From contig DUET01000011.1 of the NCBI GenBank assembly GCA_011192015.1, positions 1-64,000 of the forward strand: a stretch of DNA of 64,000 nucleotides, given 5' to 3'. The notes under the pieces are model-generated. The model did not search any database. It saw nothing but the letters and a program-made list of their open reading frames with translations, and had not been told where the DNA came from. Below are positions 42,496-50,643 of this stretch, piece by piece. Positions within the stretch are counted from its first letter, which is position 1. Each line of letters starts with the position of its first letter. A program made the translations under genes and the position numbers. Source of the stretch: Anaerolineae bacterium. Its GTDB lineage: Bacteria > Chloroflexota > Anaerolineae > Anaerolineales > E44-bin32.

Positions 42496-45171
42496 CTATC
42501 CACGATCATCGCTTGAGTGTTTGCGGATGAGACGCGTCATCAATTCCCGCTCTTCACCTTCACTTCCCACCTCTCCATCAAGCCACGCTGCACGCAATTC
42601 CCAGAGAATCTGTCGATAGGCAGGTCCCGGAGCAAGCCCATGGCTTCGCAATTGATTGCCATCCATCTCAGGTTCTACGAAACGCCATTCTCTCAGGTAG
42701 CGATCCAAAGCTCCCTGCGTCTGGGAATCATCCCCGAATGCCACCCATGCGGCGGCAAGCGCCTGCTCCGGCAGTTCATCGAGCAGCAAGACGATGTCGC
42801 TCGGTCTTCCCTCCCGCACCACCATGGGTAGGGCATTGGCAAGTCGGTTTGCACCCAGAAGCGCAGTTTGAATCGAAACCGAGAATCTCAAACGCTCACA
42901 CACCGAGCGTACCTCTTCCTTGGACAAGCGGAAGAGCCAGGAGGTGTAGTTCATGAGGCCAATCGAAGGCGCGGTCGATAACCGCCACTCCACGGGCACC
43001 TCGAACGCCTGCACCATTTGGAAGCGTCTCTCGATCCATGCATCCCATGCCAACTTGGGATGGATGGCAGCAAGCAATCCCAAATCACCCAAACGTTGCA
43101 TGATCTGAGGCAAGTTGGGTTCCCTGAAGATCTGCATCAATTCGTTACGTATGCGGTCGCCGCTCACACGATCCAGCAGCGGAAGCGCTTGTTCCAGCAA
43201 CTCCAACGTTCGTGCTTCGATGCGGAAGCCGAGACGTTGCTCGAGCCGTACGGCCCGCAGCGCACGCGTGGGATCGTCCACGAAGCTGATCGAATGCAGG
43301 ACCCGGATCCATCCGTTTTGCAGATCCTGACCACCGCCCCAATGGTCCAGGAGATGCCCAAAATAGCGGCCATCGAGACGCAAAGCGAGTGTGTTGATCG
43401 TGAAATCACGTCGATGCAGGTCGAGTTTGATGCTGCCCGTCTGCACGGACGGGAGCGCTGTGGGATGCGCATAGAATTCGGCTCGGGCAGTGACGAAATC
43501 AAGACTGGCAGGCAGATCGAGCACATCGGCCTCGCCTTGCCCGAGCGCGGCGAGAAGATTGGTGTGCTTCCCATCGAGCTGCCACTTTGCTGTGCCAAAG
43601 CGCCGGTGGCTGCTCACACGCCCGCCATACTGCTTTGCAAGTTGGCGCGCGAGATGAATGGCATCGCCCTCAACCACCAGATCGAAATCCGCGCTGGGCT
43701 CCCCCAAGATCAAATCACGCACGAAACCACCCACGATGTAGAGAGCATCCTTGTCCTCTTCCGCCTGGTGTGCAACGATCTTGAGAAGTTGCAGGCGTGC
43801 GGCCGGCAGCGCCTTTTCCAGCTTCTCCGCCAAACTGGATGAGGGCGTCGGGTCATGATTGGGCGCTAAGGTCTTGAGAAGGTCGGTGCGCGTTACGATG
43901 CCGATGATCTTGCCACTCTCCTGGTCAGCCACAGGTACCTGCCCCCAATTGTGCTCCATCATCACCTGCTGCAGATGCTGAACCGAATCCGTGGGATTCA
44001 CCAGCACTTCGCCAGCGTTCATCACACTCGTAACAGGGCGATCTCCCATGCCATGGGACATAGCCTTGTCGACCGCTCGGCGTGTGAGCAGCCCCAGCGT
44101 TCGATCGCCATCCACAACGGGATACCCCTCATGCCCAAAGCGATGCATGCGTTCGGAGGCTTCAGCCACGGTTGCCTGGGGCGCCAACATCTGCGGCCCC
44201 CTAGACATGATCTCCCCCACCGTCTTCGGAGGCTTGATCACCGTGGGCAGAAAGCGCTCCAACTCCTGACGGACTTCCTCGATAGATCGATCGCGGATCA
44301 AAGCCGCGGCAGCGCGATCATGTCCCCCACCTCCGAAATGCTCCGCGATCTGTCCGACATCAAGAGCATCCGAACTCGAACGGGCGACCAATTGCACGTT
44401 CCCGTTCAGTGCCACGAGCACAAACAACGCCGCGGGATCGAACACATCGCGAAGCTTGTGGGCCAAGGTGGAGATCTCATCGACCAATCCGGGGGCTGAA
44501 GCGTCGGCAATGACCACGGAAAGCCCATGCAGCTCGACCGTTTCCGCAGCTTCAAGCAGCCGCTCATAGAGCTGGCGTTGTTCTGTTGAAAGGGGGTGAT
44601 CGAGAAAGTTGGCCGCCACGGAAAGGCTTGCCCCACAGCGCAGCAACCATGCGCAGGCTGAGATATCTCGAGGCGTTGTGCTGGTGTACGATAGCGATCC
44701 TGTATCCTCGTAGATTCCCAGGAGGAGCAAGGTAGCCTCGATCATCTCCGGCTCCACTCCCGCCTCCTGCAATCCTTCCACAAGCAGCGTCGTAGTAGCG
44801 CCAAGCTCCTCGAGATGCACGCTCCATGAAGAATCAAGCTCCCGATCTTGCGGATGGTGGTCGATGACATGCACCCGGGTCTTGGCAGTCATGCCCTTCA
44901 AGGAGGGAGAGGATTGCGTGTCCACGAGTGTCAGACGATCGAGCTTGCCCTTTGGGATGTCCTCGATCTCCAGGAAGCCCAGCTGATCTCCGTAAAGCGT
45001 CAGAAAGGCGCGCACATTGCGGTTCAAGCGCCTGGGAAGTATGGCCAAGGCTTGCGAATCCAAAAGCCTGGCAGCAAACAGAGCCGCCACTCCATCGAAA
45101 TCCGCTTGCTCGTGGGTATGGATCAGATGTAAGCTCAAACCAACTTCCTCTGCACTTTCATTTTCCCCCAT
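42496..45171 (-). CDS. DHH-CBS-CBS-tRNA nucleotidyltransferase fusion
   Basis: About 891 residues from ATG 45171; ATG 45243 is possible. N-terminal DHH/DHHA1 phosphoesterase (THEQADFDGVAALFAAR, HVIDHHPQDRELD, YEDTGSLSYTSTTPRD, GGGGHDRAAAAL) spans about 1-310. Two CBS domains follow (GEIMSRGPQMLAPQATVAEASERM; VTSVMNAGEVLVNPTDSVQHLQQV, about 320-445). The C-terminal class II poly(A)/CCA polymerase head has YIVGGFVRDLILGEPSADFDLVVEGDA (the nucleotidyl-transfer Asp pair) and RRDFTINTLALR...DDPTRALRAVRLEQRLGF. Such fusions are known in several bacterial lineages and add C, A or CCA ends to tRNA; here the exact specificity is open. It supports tRNAs such as tRNA-Met that lack the final A. Confidence 0.85.
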   Translation of the reverse strand: MGENESAEEVGLSLHLIHTHEQADFDGVAALFAARLLDSQALAILPRRLNRNVRAFLTLYGDQLGFLEIEDIPKGKLDRLTLVDTQSSPSLKGMTAKTRVHVIDHHPQDRELDSSWSVHLEELGATTTLLVEGLQEAGVEPEMIEATLLLLGIYEDTGSLSYTSTTPRDISACAWLLRCGASLSVAANFLDHPLSTEQRQLYERLLEAAETVELHGLSVVIADASAPGLVDEISTLAHKLRDVFDPAALFVLVALNGNVQLVARSSSDALDVGQIAEHFGGGGHDRAAAALIRDRSIEEVRQELERFLPTVIKPPKTVGEIMSRGPQMLAPQATVAEASERMHRFGHEGYPVVDGDRTLGLLTRRAVDKAMSHGMGDRPVTSVMNAGEVLVNPTDSVQHLQQVMMEHNWGQVPVADQESGKIIGIVTRTDLLKTLAPNHDPTPSSSLAEKLEKALPAARLQLLKIVAHQAEEDKDALYIVGGFVRDLILGEPSADFDLVVEGDAIHLARQLAKQYGGRVSSHRRFGTAKWQLDGKHTNLLAALGQGEADVLDLPASLDFVTARAEFYAHPTALPSVQTGSIKLDLHRRDFTINTLALRLDGRYFGHLLDHWGGGQDLQNGWIRVLHSISFVDDPTRALRAVRLEQRLGFRIEARTLELLEQALPLLDRVSGDRIRNELMQIFREPNLPQIMQRLGDLGLLAAIHPKLAWDAWIERRFQMVQAFEVPVEWRLSTAPSIGLMNYTSWLFRLSKEEVRSVCERLRFSVSIQTALLGANRLANALPMVVREGRPSDIVLLLDELPEQALAAAWVAFGDDSQTQGALDRYLREWRFVEPEMDGNQLRSHGLAPGPAYRQILWELRAAWLDGEVGSEGEERELMTRLIRKHSSDDRG

Positions 45172-45266
45172 GGCCCGATTCCAGAAACGAAAGTCATCAT
45201 GCTTGGTTGTGCCTTGCTCGATGCATCCAGGCTGGTTATCCATCGGGCAACCGGAAGGGCAAGGGA

Positions 45267-45272
45267 ATTATA
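45267..45272 (-). promoter_or_regulatory. -10 box upstream of fusion gene
   Basis: TATAAT on the minus strand (ATTATA on plus), 23 bases before the ATG at 45243 and 95 before the ATG at 45171. No -35 box is recognised. It leaves open which of the two starts is used. Confidence 0.4.
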
Positions 45273-45436
45273 CAACGGCCATGGACCGCAGGCCTCCTTT
45301 CTGATTCAGCAAACACGGCGGAATCCAACGCGCTCCAGCATGGCGTCTCGAGGTTACGCATGATGGCGGCATATCTGGAATGAAAACGTAGGGAGGATCA
45401 AAAACGCGAATGGGATGGGCTGTGGAAAAGCAGTTC

Positions 45437-46780
45437 TTAACCTTCCGGAGTGGGGGTTGTAGAAGGAAACACCGACTCCAGATCCGCCACAACGACGTAC
45501 AATCCCAAGATCGGGTCGGCGCCCTGCTGCGCAACCAGACGCACGGCATTTTCCAATCCGACGATGCATTGACCGAGCGTTGATTTCATCGGCAGCGGGA
45601 TTCCCTGCAGCAAGGATTCGGCTACCTGGATCTGCAGGCCGCTTTCCAGTTCAAGGTCATCCAGAACCGGAATATGCCAAGCGCCGCTTGGTTCCGCGAG
45701 GATCAACTGCACCTGGGGTGTGAGCATGAAGGAGATAAAACTCCAAGCTGTGGCCGTTTCGGTCGGCGTGATGCCGGTGGGAATGTATGCATTCTCCGTC
45801 CACACGAACCCCCCCATCGATTCCTGAGTGACCTCATAGATCGGCCAATTATCGATGGCAAGATTGTCCTCTCCAATAGCACCGATCAATGCGGGAGCAT
45901 TTTCCGCCACATCGATCAACCAAGCAGATTCCCCCGCTGCAAAGAGCGTAAGATCGTCATCGGTATTGAGGGTGACACGACCTGCCTCACTCAATCTCTT
46001 CACCAACTGCAACCAGCACCTGCCCGTGCTTCCCCCAAAGCCCATGAAATCATCCGCGGTGTAGATCGAACCACCGCAGGCTTGAAGCTGGGAGACCGAA
46101 TAGTTGAAACCGAAATCCAATGCTGATCCGATGCCCAAACCTTGATTGGCCAGGCTGATGGATGTCGATACGAGTTCATTGACATCTGCTGCTGGAGTAA
46201 GCACAAGATCTCGGTTTCGATAGAGAAGAACGCCCTCCAGGGCCAGAGGCATGCCGACCGTTTGACCATCATAAACTGCCTGCGTCCAAGCCACAGGCAG
46301 GATATTGGTGTGAAGATCGGTTGAAATCAGGTCCCCGATGTCTTGAATTCGTCCGGCTTCCCACAGTCTCGGTCCCAATTGCGAGGGACCAAGCAGGACG
46401 GTGGGTCCCTCACCGGGAGGTACATCCCTCAACGCAGAATACAACTCATCTTCATGGACATAGGTGATGCGAAGTGTAACGTTCGGATACTCGCCCATGA
46501 AAAGCTGGATCACCCGATCCAGAGCTTGGAGATCATGCGTGTCCCAGGAGAGCCACAGCCGCAATTCCCCCGCGGAATCCAGCGTGGCGATGGGCGTGAG
46601 CAATGCGGGGGGTTGAACGGTGCCCTGCGGGGCCAGTGTCATCGCTGCTTCCGTCTGCGCAATCGTTTGTGGATCGATTGCATCACCCGGACCACTGCAG
46701 GAGGTCAGCAGTAAGACCAGGATCATCATGAACCATAGGCTGAATCTCAAATCAGGTTTAAACACAGGCCTTTTCGCCAC
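45437..46780 (-). CDS. Extracellular solute-binding lipoprotein, family 1 (sugar type)
   Basis: A 447-residue protein with a lipobox (LLLTSCSG) and a two-lobe binding fold: LRLWLSWDTHDLQALDRVIQLFMGEYPNVTLRITYVHEDEL, VYDGQTVGMPLALEGVLLYRNRDLV, FAAGESAWLIDVAENAPALIGAIG and FVWTENAYIPTGITPTETATAWSFISFMLT. These fit the maltose/carbohydrate-binding type of ABC importers. No permease or ATPase gene lies within reach, so it is an orphan or the rest is elsewhere. The start is a GTG at 46780 with no clear ribosome site; the MMILVLLL methionine is an alternative. It lies upstream of the tRNA nucleotidyltransferase fusion on the same strand, about 190 bases apart. Confidence 0.8.
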   Translation of the reverse strand: MAKRPVFKPDLRFSLWFMMILVLLLTSCSGPGDAIDPQTIAQTEAAMTLAPQGTVQPPALLTPIATLDSAGELRLWLSWDTHDLQALDRVIQLFMGEYPNVTLRITYVHEDELYSALRDVPPGEGPTVLLGPSQLGPRLWEAGRIQDIGDLISTDLHTNILPVAWTQAVYDGQTVGMPLALEGVLLYRNRDLVLTPAADVNELVSTSISLANQGLGIGSALDFGFNYSVSQLQACGGSIYTADDFMGFGGSTGRCWLQLVKRLSEAGRVTLNTDDDLTLFAAGESAWLIDVAENAPALIGAIGEDNLAIDNWPIYEVTQESMGGFVWTENAYIPTGITPTETATAWSFISFMLTPQVQLILAEPSGAWHIPVLDDLELESGLQIQVAESLLQGIPLPMKSTLGQCIVGLENAVRLVAQQGADPILGLYVVVADLESVFPSTTPTPEG

Positions 46781-47083
46781 CGGACGGCTTTACAGCGATT
46801 GCTTACAGGATCCGAACGATATGGTGATTGGTTGGACTGGCCATGCGAGAGGATATCGAAATAACCGAACCCCTGTCTCTCACATGCTCCTACCGGAGGG
46901 CAGTTTACCACATTCGCACAGCAGGGAAACCTGTTCGTTTTTCCTGGATGACCCTCGCATGCCAAGGATCAGATCTCATGCTCACGAATGTGCTGCGAGG
47001 GGGGAACCTAGTGCGATGCTATCGAGCAGGACATCATGGGTATCCCCCCGATCTACCCTGACAACGAAGTTATAATGGCAGCC
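46781..47083. other. Divergent promoter region
   Basis: 303 bases between the solute-binding gene (minus) and lplA-like gene (plus). The only clear element is the TATAAT at 47071-47076 for lplA. Small ORFs here are random. Confidence 0.5.
47071..47076 (+). promoter_or_regulatory. -10 box, leaderless arrangement before lplA-like gene
   Basis: TATAAT ends 7 bases before the ATG at 47084 (spacer GGCAGCC), so transcription would begin at or next to the start codon. No -35 box is recognised. Confidence 0.5.
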
Positions 47084-47911
47084 ATGGACCGGATAGAAAA
47101 CCGTTGGCGGTTGATCCTCTCAGAAACGAATTCGGGTGCCTGGAACATGGCTCTCGATGAAGCCATCCTGGAATCCGCCTCGGCCGGAGAATCCCCACCC
47201 ACACTGCGCCTCTACGCGTGGGAACCCCCCTGCTTATCCCTGGGCTATGCCCAACCCTTCACGGATATCGATCAAGGAAGCCTGCGTCAAAAGGGATGGG
47301 ATCTTGTACGCAGACCGTCGGGAGGTCGCGCGATCCTGCACACGGATGAACTCACCTACGCCTTGATCGCTCCTGATAACCATCCGGATTTCATGGGAGG
47401 CGTTCTGGAAAGCTACCGCCACTTCAGCCGGGGATTGGCTAGGACGTTGGTTTTCCTGGGCCTGGAACCCGAGATGCAGAACACAAGCCTGATCCAAGAT
47501 GATTTCCAACACAGCCCGGTCTGCTTCCAAATCCCCAGCATCTACGAGATCACCGTCCAAGGGAAAAAACTGATCGGCAGCGCTCAAGTGCGTCGACGAC
47601 ATGGAGCCCTTCAGCACGGCACGCTGCCTCTAACGGGAGATATCACACGCATCTGTCAAGTGTTGAATTATGCCAACCCGGATGAGCGCAGGAACGCAGC
47701 TACCAAACTCGAGGCAACAGCATCCACAGTGGAAGATCTCCTCGGAAAGGCACCCTCTTGGCAGCGGGCAGCAGAAGCCATGACGCATGCCTTCTCCGAG
47801 AGCCTCGGAATGCAATTCGATCGCGATGAGATCTCTGCCGATGAACGGCAACGCGCCGAAGAACTCATTGCCGCGCGATATCACCACCGCGAGTGGATAA
47901 CCCGCATCTGA
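47084..47911 (+). CDS. Lipoate-protein ligase A family protein
   Basis: About 275 residues from ATG 47084. The ATG at 47036 in the ORF track is less likely because the -10 TATAAT lies downstream of it. LplA/LipM/BPL fold features are SGAWNMALDEAILE, PPTLRLYAWEPPCLSLGYAQ, the loop VRRPSGGRAILHTDELTYAL and the acceptor Lys in TVQGKKLIGSAQVRRRHGALQHGTL. The enzyme attaches lipoate (or octanoate) to E2 and GcvH lipoyl domains. A short C-terminal region (about 230-275) may be an accessory piece. No lipA or lipB is nearby. Confidence 0.82.
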   Translation: MDRIENRWRLILSETNSGAWNMALDEAILESASAGESPPTLRLYAWEPPCLSLGYAQPFTDIDQGSLRQKGWDLVRRPSGGRAILHTDELTYALIAPDNHPDFMGGVLESYRHFSRGLARTLVFLGLEPEMQNTSLIQDDFQHSPVCFQIPSIYEITVQGKKLIGSAQVRRRHGALQHGTLPLTGDITRICQVLNYANPDERRNAATKLEATASTVEDLLGKAPSWQRAAEAMTHAFSESLGMQFDRDEISADERQRAEELIAARYHHREWITRI

Positions 47912-47981
47912 AGATCATCCCCTGGGGATCCATTCAATACTTCGAGGCTTCAATCCTGGAGTATCCGGGGAATGGCTGAAA

Positions 47982-48012
47982 TCAAGAAAATCGCCAGGGC
48001 ATAGCCCTGGCG
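47982..48012 (-). terminator. Intrinsic terminator of DUF4230 gene
   Basis: CGCCAGGGC and GCCCTGGCG form a 9-bp perfect stem. On the minus strand it is followed by ATTTTCTTGATTTC. It lies about 25 bases past the stop of the DUF4230 gene and could also slow transcription from lplA. Confidence 0.7.
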
Positions 48013-48035
48013 GTTGCTATGTCCTGCTGAATAGC

Positions 48036-48755
48036 TTATTCACTGGGCGTTGGGGTCATCGATGGAAGGGGCGTCACAGTGGGCGTTGGTGGAGGTTCGG
48101 CACTGGCATCGACGAAAATCACATCCTCGAATCCCAGAGATCGCAACAATCGGTAGAGGTAATTCTCCGCATTCGCCCGCGCATGCTCCAGAATTCCATC
48201 TTCGAGAGCCGCGTTTGTGATCTCATCCACAGCCGCTTGACGAACGAGCGACTCAAGATTCATATCCCCATGGGTCAGGAGTCCGGTATCCCGATCGTAT
48301 ACATAGGATTTATCGTTGTCCAGGGTGGCAATGAAGATTTCAGCCTCCGGAAGGCGCACCGTCAACACACCCAGATCGTCATACCAGATATCGGTGGCTG
48401 TGAGCTGACCCAGATCCACACCGGCGATCACAACGCCATGGGCTACGAAAAGAAGCTTGTCCCCAAAAAGGAAGCCGAACGCTCCTTGATTGGTTTCCCC
48501 TGTGAGCACCTTCTCGACCGTATATTGGATGGTTTCCAATCGAGCGATGGCGCGCACCTCACGCACAATCGTGATCGGATCCGGGATGATTGTAGGTGTG
48601 GGATTCAAGATCTGCGAAACCTGCGTTCCCAGTTGATGACCCAGTTCGGTCATGGGTTGCGTCACGCCGCGCAGCGTGGACACCAACCAGTAACCGATGA
48701 TCACCAGGATCATCACAACCAAAACAATCGAAACCCAACGCAGGAAGACACGCAT
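48036..48755 (-). CDS. DUF4230 membrane-anchored protein
   Basis: 239 residues: one N-terminal membrane helix (WVSIVLVVMILVIIGYWLV), then a domain matching DUF4230 (VREVRAIARLETIQYTVEKVLTGE, GVDLGQLTATDIWYDDLGVLTVRLPEAEIFIATLDNDKSYVYDRDTGLL, ILEHARANAENYLYRLLRSLGFEDVIF). A Pro/Thr-rich tail of about 25 residues follows. The function of the family is not established; the topology places the domain outside the cell. A TATAAT lies 9 bases before the ATG, so the mRNA would have almost no leader. Confidence 0.82.
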   Translation of the reverse strand: MRVFLRWVSIVLVVMILVIIGYWLVSTLRGVTQPMTELGHQLGTQVSQILNPTPTIIPDPITIVREVRAIARLETIQYTVEKVLTGETNQGAFGFLFGDKLLFVAHGVVIAGVDLGQLTATDIWYDDLGVLTVRLPEAEIFIATLDNDKSYVYDRDTGLLTHGDMNLESLVRQAAVDEITNAALEDGILEHARANAENYLYRLLRSLGFEDVIFVDASAEPPPTPTVTPLPSMTPTPSE

Positions 48756-48764
48756 AGTTGGGGT

Positions 48765-48770
48765 ATTATA
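48765..48770 (-). promoter_or_regulatory. -10 box, near-leaderless, before DUF4230 gene
   Basis: TATAAT on the minus strand, 9 bases before the ATG at 48755. The predicted mRNA would begin only a couple of bases before the start codon. Confidence 0.4.
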
Positions 48771-48815
48771 ACTCCAATGGGTAATTCCCGAACAACCGTA
48801 CTAAGGTAAGCCTGC

Positions 48816-49100
48816 ATGCATGTTTATGCCATCCTGCTGGAAATCCGTTTTCCGGGGTGTACATCCCTGAAGCAGAAGCGGAGCCGCTTGAAACCCCTGC
48901 TTCACGGATTGCATCGGGAATTCAATATCTCCGCCGCCGAGATCGATCAGCACGACGATCACAGGCTGTCCTCGATCGCCTGCGTGGTCGTCAGCAACGA
49001 GAGCTCCCATGCGCAACGCGTGTTATCCAAGATCCCGGATTGGATCGAATCCCGGCGGCCTGACGTGCAGATCATCGATTCGAGCATCATGGTTCGTTGA
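48816..49100 (+). CDS. ylxP: DUF503 (YlxP-like) protein
   Basis: A 94-residue protein with the DUF503 pattern: HVYAILLEIRFPGCTSLKQKRSRLKPLLHGLHREFNISAAEID at the start and SSIACVVVSNESSHAQRVLSKIPDWIE in the second half. In many Firmicutes this gene sits between infB and rbfA; here it is about 20 kb away from them and stands alone. The function is unknown, though its usual neighbours point to translation. The stop TGA overlaps the ATG of a 35-codon ORF. Confidence 0.85.
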   Translation: MHVYAILLEIRFPGCTSLKQKRSRLKPLLHGLHREFNISAAEIDQHDDHRLSSIACVVVSNESSHAQRVLSKIPDWIESRRPDVQIIDSSIMVR

Positions 49101-49207
49101 TGGCCACGCCCCCTGCCGCCAGCGCGCCCGACATTCAGGACACGCTCCGGGCGATCTGGTTGGATCCGCATTTGGCGATCTACACCATCGGGCATGAAAT
49201 GACCTGA
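49100..49207 (+). CDS. Possible 35-residue small protein
   Basis: An ATG at 49100 shares its A with the DUF503 stop (TGATG) and opens 35 codons, MATPPAASAPDIQD to TIGHEMT. The coupling geometry is the only support; the peptide matches no family I know and has no ribosome site of its own. It could be chance. Confidence 0.25.
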   Translation: MATPPAASAPDIQDTLRAIWLDPHLAIYTIGHEMT

Positions 49208-49293
49208 TCACGATCCATTTCTATAGATCAAACCCGATCCTCTGGGTGCATCTTGCGGGAGCCGGGGCGTTCTAAACGAAAATCGGAGGCAAC

Positions 49294-50082
49294 ATGGATT
49301 TAGGCTTGAAGGACAAGGTTGCACTCGTAACTGCAGCCTCACGTGGTTTGGGGAAGGCGGCGGCTTGGTCCCTGGCGCAGGAAGGTGCGCGCGTGGCCAT
49401 CTGCTCCCGCAGTTCACAAATCGAAGAAACTGCCAAGAAGATCGGCGAGGAAACGGCCCGTTCCATTCTGGCCGTTCAAGCAGATCTATCCCAGAGCGCA
49501 GATATCCAATCCCTGATTTCGAAAACGTTCAGCGAATTCGAACACATCGATATCTTGATCATCAACGCCGGCGGTCCCCAACCGGGGGATTTTCTGAGCC
49601 TGACTGCAGAGGATTGGGAGAAGGCCATAAACCTGACTCTGATGAGCGCCGTGCACCTGTGCTATGGTGTGGTTCCTCACATGATCGCGCGTGGAACCGG
49701 AAGCATCGTCGCCACGCAATCCTACTCCGTGAAGCAGCCCATCGACAACCTGATCCTCTCCAACTCCATACGGTTGGCAGTCGTAGGACTGATGAAATCG
49801 CTGGCAAACGAGTTGGGGCCGAAAGGTATTCGCGTTAACTCGATCCATCCGGCATGGACATGGACTGAACGGGTCGAGCAGTTGATTGCGGATCGAGCCG
49901 AGCGTAGGGGAACGAGCACAGAAGACGAACAGGCGCGCGTGACGATTGACGTTCCTCTAGGGCGCATGGGAACTGTGGAGGAGTATGGCCGGGCGATTGC
50001 CTGGTTGGCATCTCCAGCGGCATCCTTCATCCATGGGCACGCGCTCATGTTCGACGGGGGCGCGACAAAGACCCCGTTGTGA
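49294..50082 (+). CDS. Short-chain dehydrogenase/reductase family protein with altered active site
   Basis: 262 residues with the Rossmann nucleotide motif VTAASRGLGKAAA (about 12-24), the NAGG motif at about 89, and C-terminal SPAASFIHGHALMFDGG, as in FabG-like SDRs. A good GGAGG precedes the ATG. In the catalytic segment the usual YxxxK is not found: SNSIRLAVVGLMKSLA follows ATQSYSVKQPIDNLIL, with Ser and Arg where Tyr and Lys are expected. A subgroup of SDRs with this change exists, so it may bind NADP without classical reduction chemistry. I cannot assign a substrate. Confidence 0.8.
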   Translation: MDLGLKDKVALVTAASRGLGKAAAWSLAQEGARVAICSRSSQIEETAKKIGEETARSILAVQADLSQSADIQSLISKTFSEFEHIDILIINAGGPQPGDFLSLTAEDWEKAINLTLMSAVHLCYGVVPHMIARGTGSIVATQSYSVKQPIDNLILSNSIRLAVVGLMKSLANELGPKGIRVNSIHPAWTWTERVEQLIADRAERRGTSTEDEQARVTIDVPLGRMGTVEEYGRAIAWLASPAASFIHGHALMFDGGATKTPL

Positions 50083-50128
50083 GGAAGCAGGATTACGATG
50101 GAACAGCGAGAGCGTTCGTGGAGCGGGG

Positions 50129-50518
50129 CTAGGCTATCTGCCTGCTGTTATTCAGGGCATGCTTCTGAACAAGAGCACGCAAACGAGAGGCAAGCGACTC
50201 CGAATGCACGGGCTTGACCATGTACTCATCCGCTCCCGCCTGCAGCGCGCTGATCACATTCTGAGGCATTCCCAACGCAGAGAGGATCAAAATAGGAGTA
50301 TCCGAAAATTCGCGGATACGCTTGCATACTTGCCAGCCATTCATCTCCGGCATCATCAGATCTAGGATGATGACATCCGGCGATTGGTTCCGACAAGCGT
50401 CGATCCCCTCTTCGCCGTTGGGGGCCGCCCTCAACTGATAATCCTCCCCACACAGCATTGTGCGCAAGATCATGGCAACTTCTGGATCGTCATCAATAAG
50501 TAGGACCGATATGGCCAT
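50129..50518 (-). CDS. Stand-alone response regulator receiver protein
   Basis: 129 residues, a single REC domain: acidic triplet LIDDDPEV (about 8-15), phosphoacceptor Asp in IILDLMMPEMNGW (about 52), Thr/Ser switch in ILILSALGMP and the conserved Lys in YMVKPVHSE. No output domain is present, so it works through protein partners in a phosphorelay or as a phosphate sink. It is divergent from the zinc-ribbon histidine kinase, with 125 bases between. Confidence 0.9.
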   Translation of the reverse strand: MAISVLLIDDDPEVAMILRTMLCGEDYQLRAAPNGEEGIDACRNQSPDVIILDLMMPEMNGWQVCKRIREFSDTPILILSALGMPQNVISALQAGADEYMVKPVHSESLASRLRALVQKHALNNSRQIA

Positions 50519-50606
50519 GTGAATCCACCATCTGCAGATTCCATTATCGGCGATTCTTACTTCATAAAACCTTACAGACCCCTTGCACTTGGGTCCTTAA
50601 GTTCTG

Positions 50607-50635
50607 TTGAAACCGTTTGAAAGACCGGATATGAT
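50607..50635 (+). promoter_or_regulatory. Promoter of zinc-ribbon kinase gene
   Basis: TTGAAA (50607-50612), 17-base spacer, TATGAT (50630-50635). The -10 box ends 8 bases before the GTG at 50644. Confidence 0.65.
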
Positions 50636-50643
50636 AACCTTAT

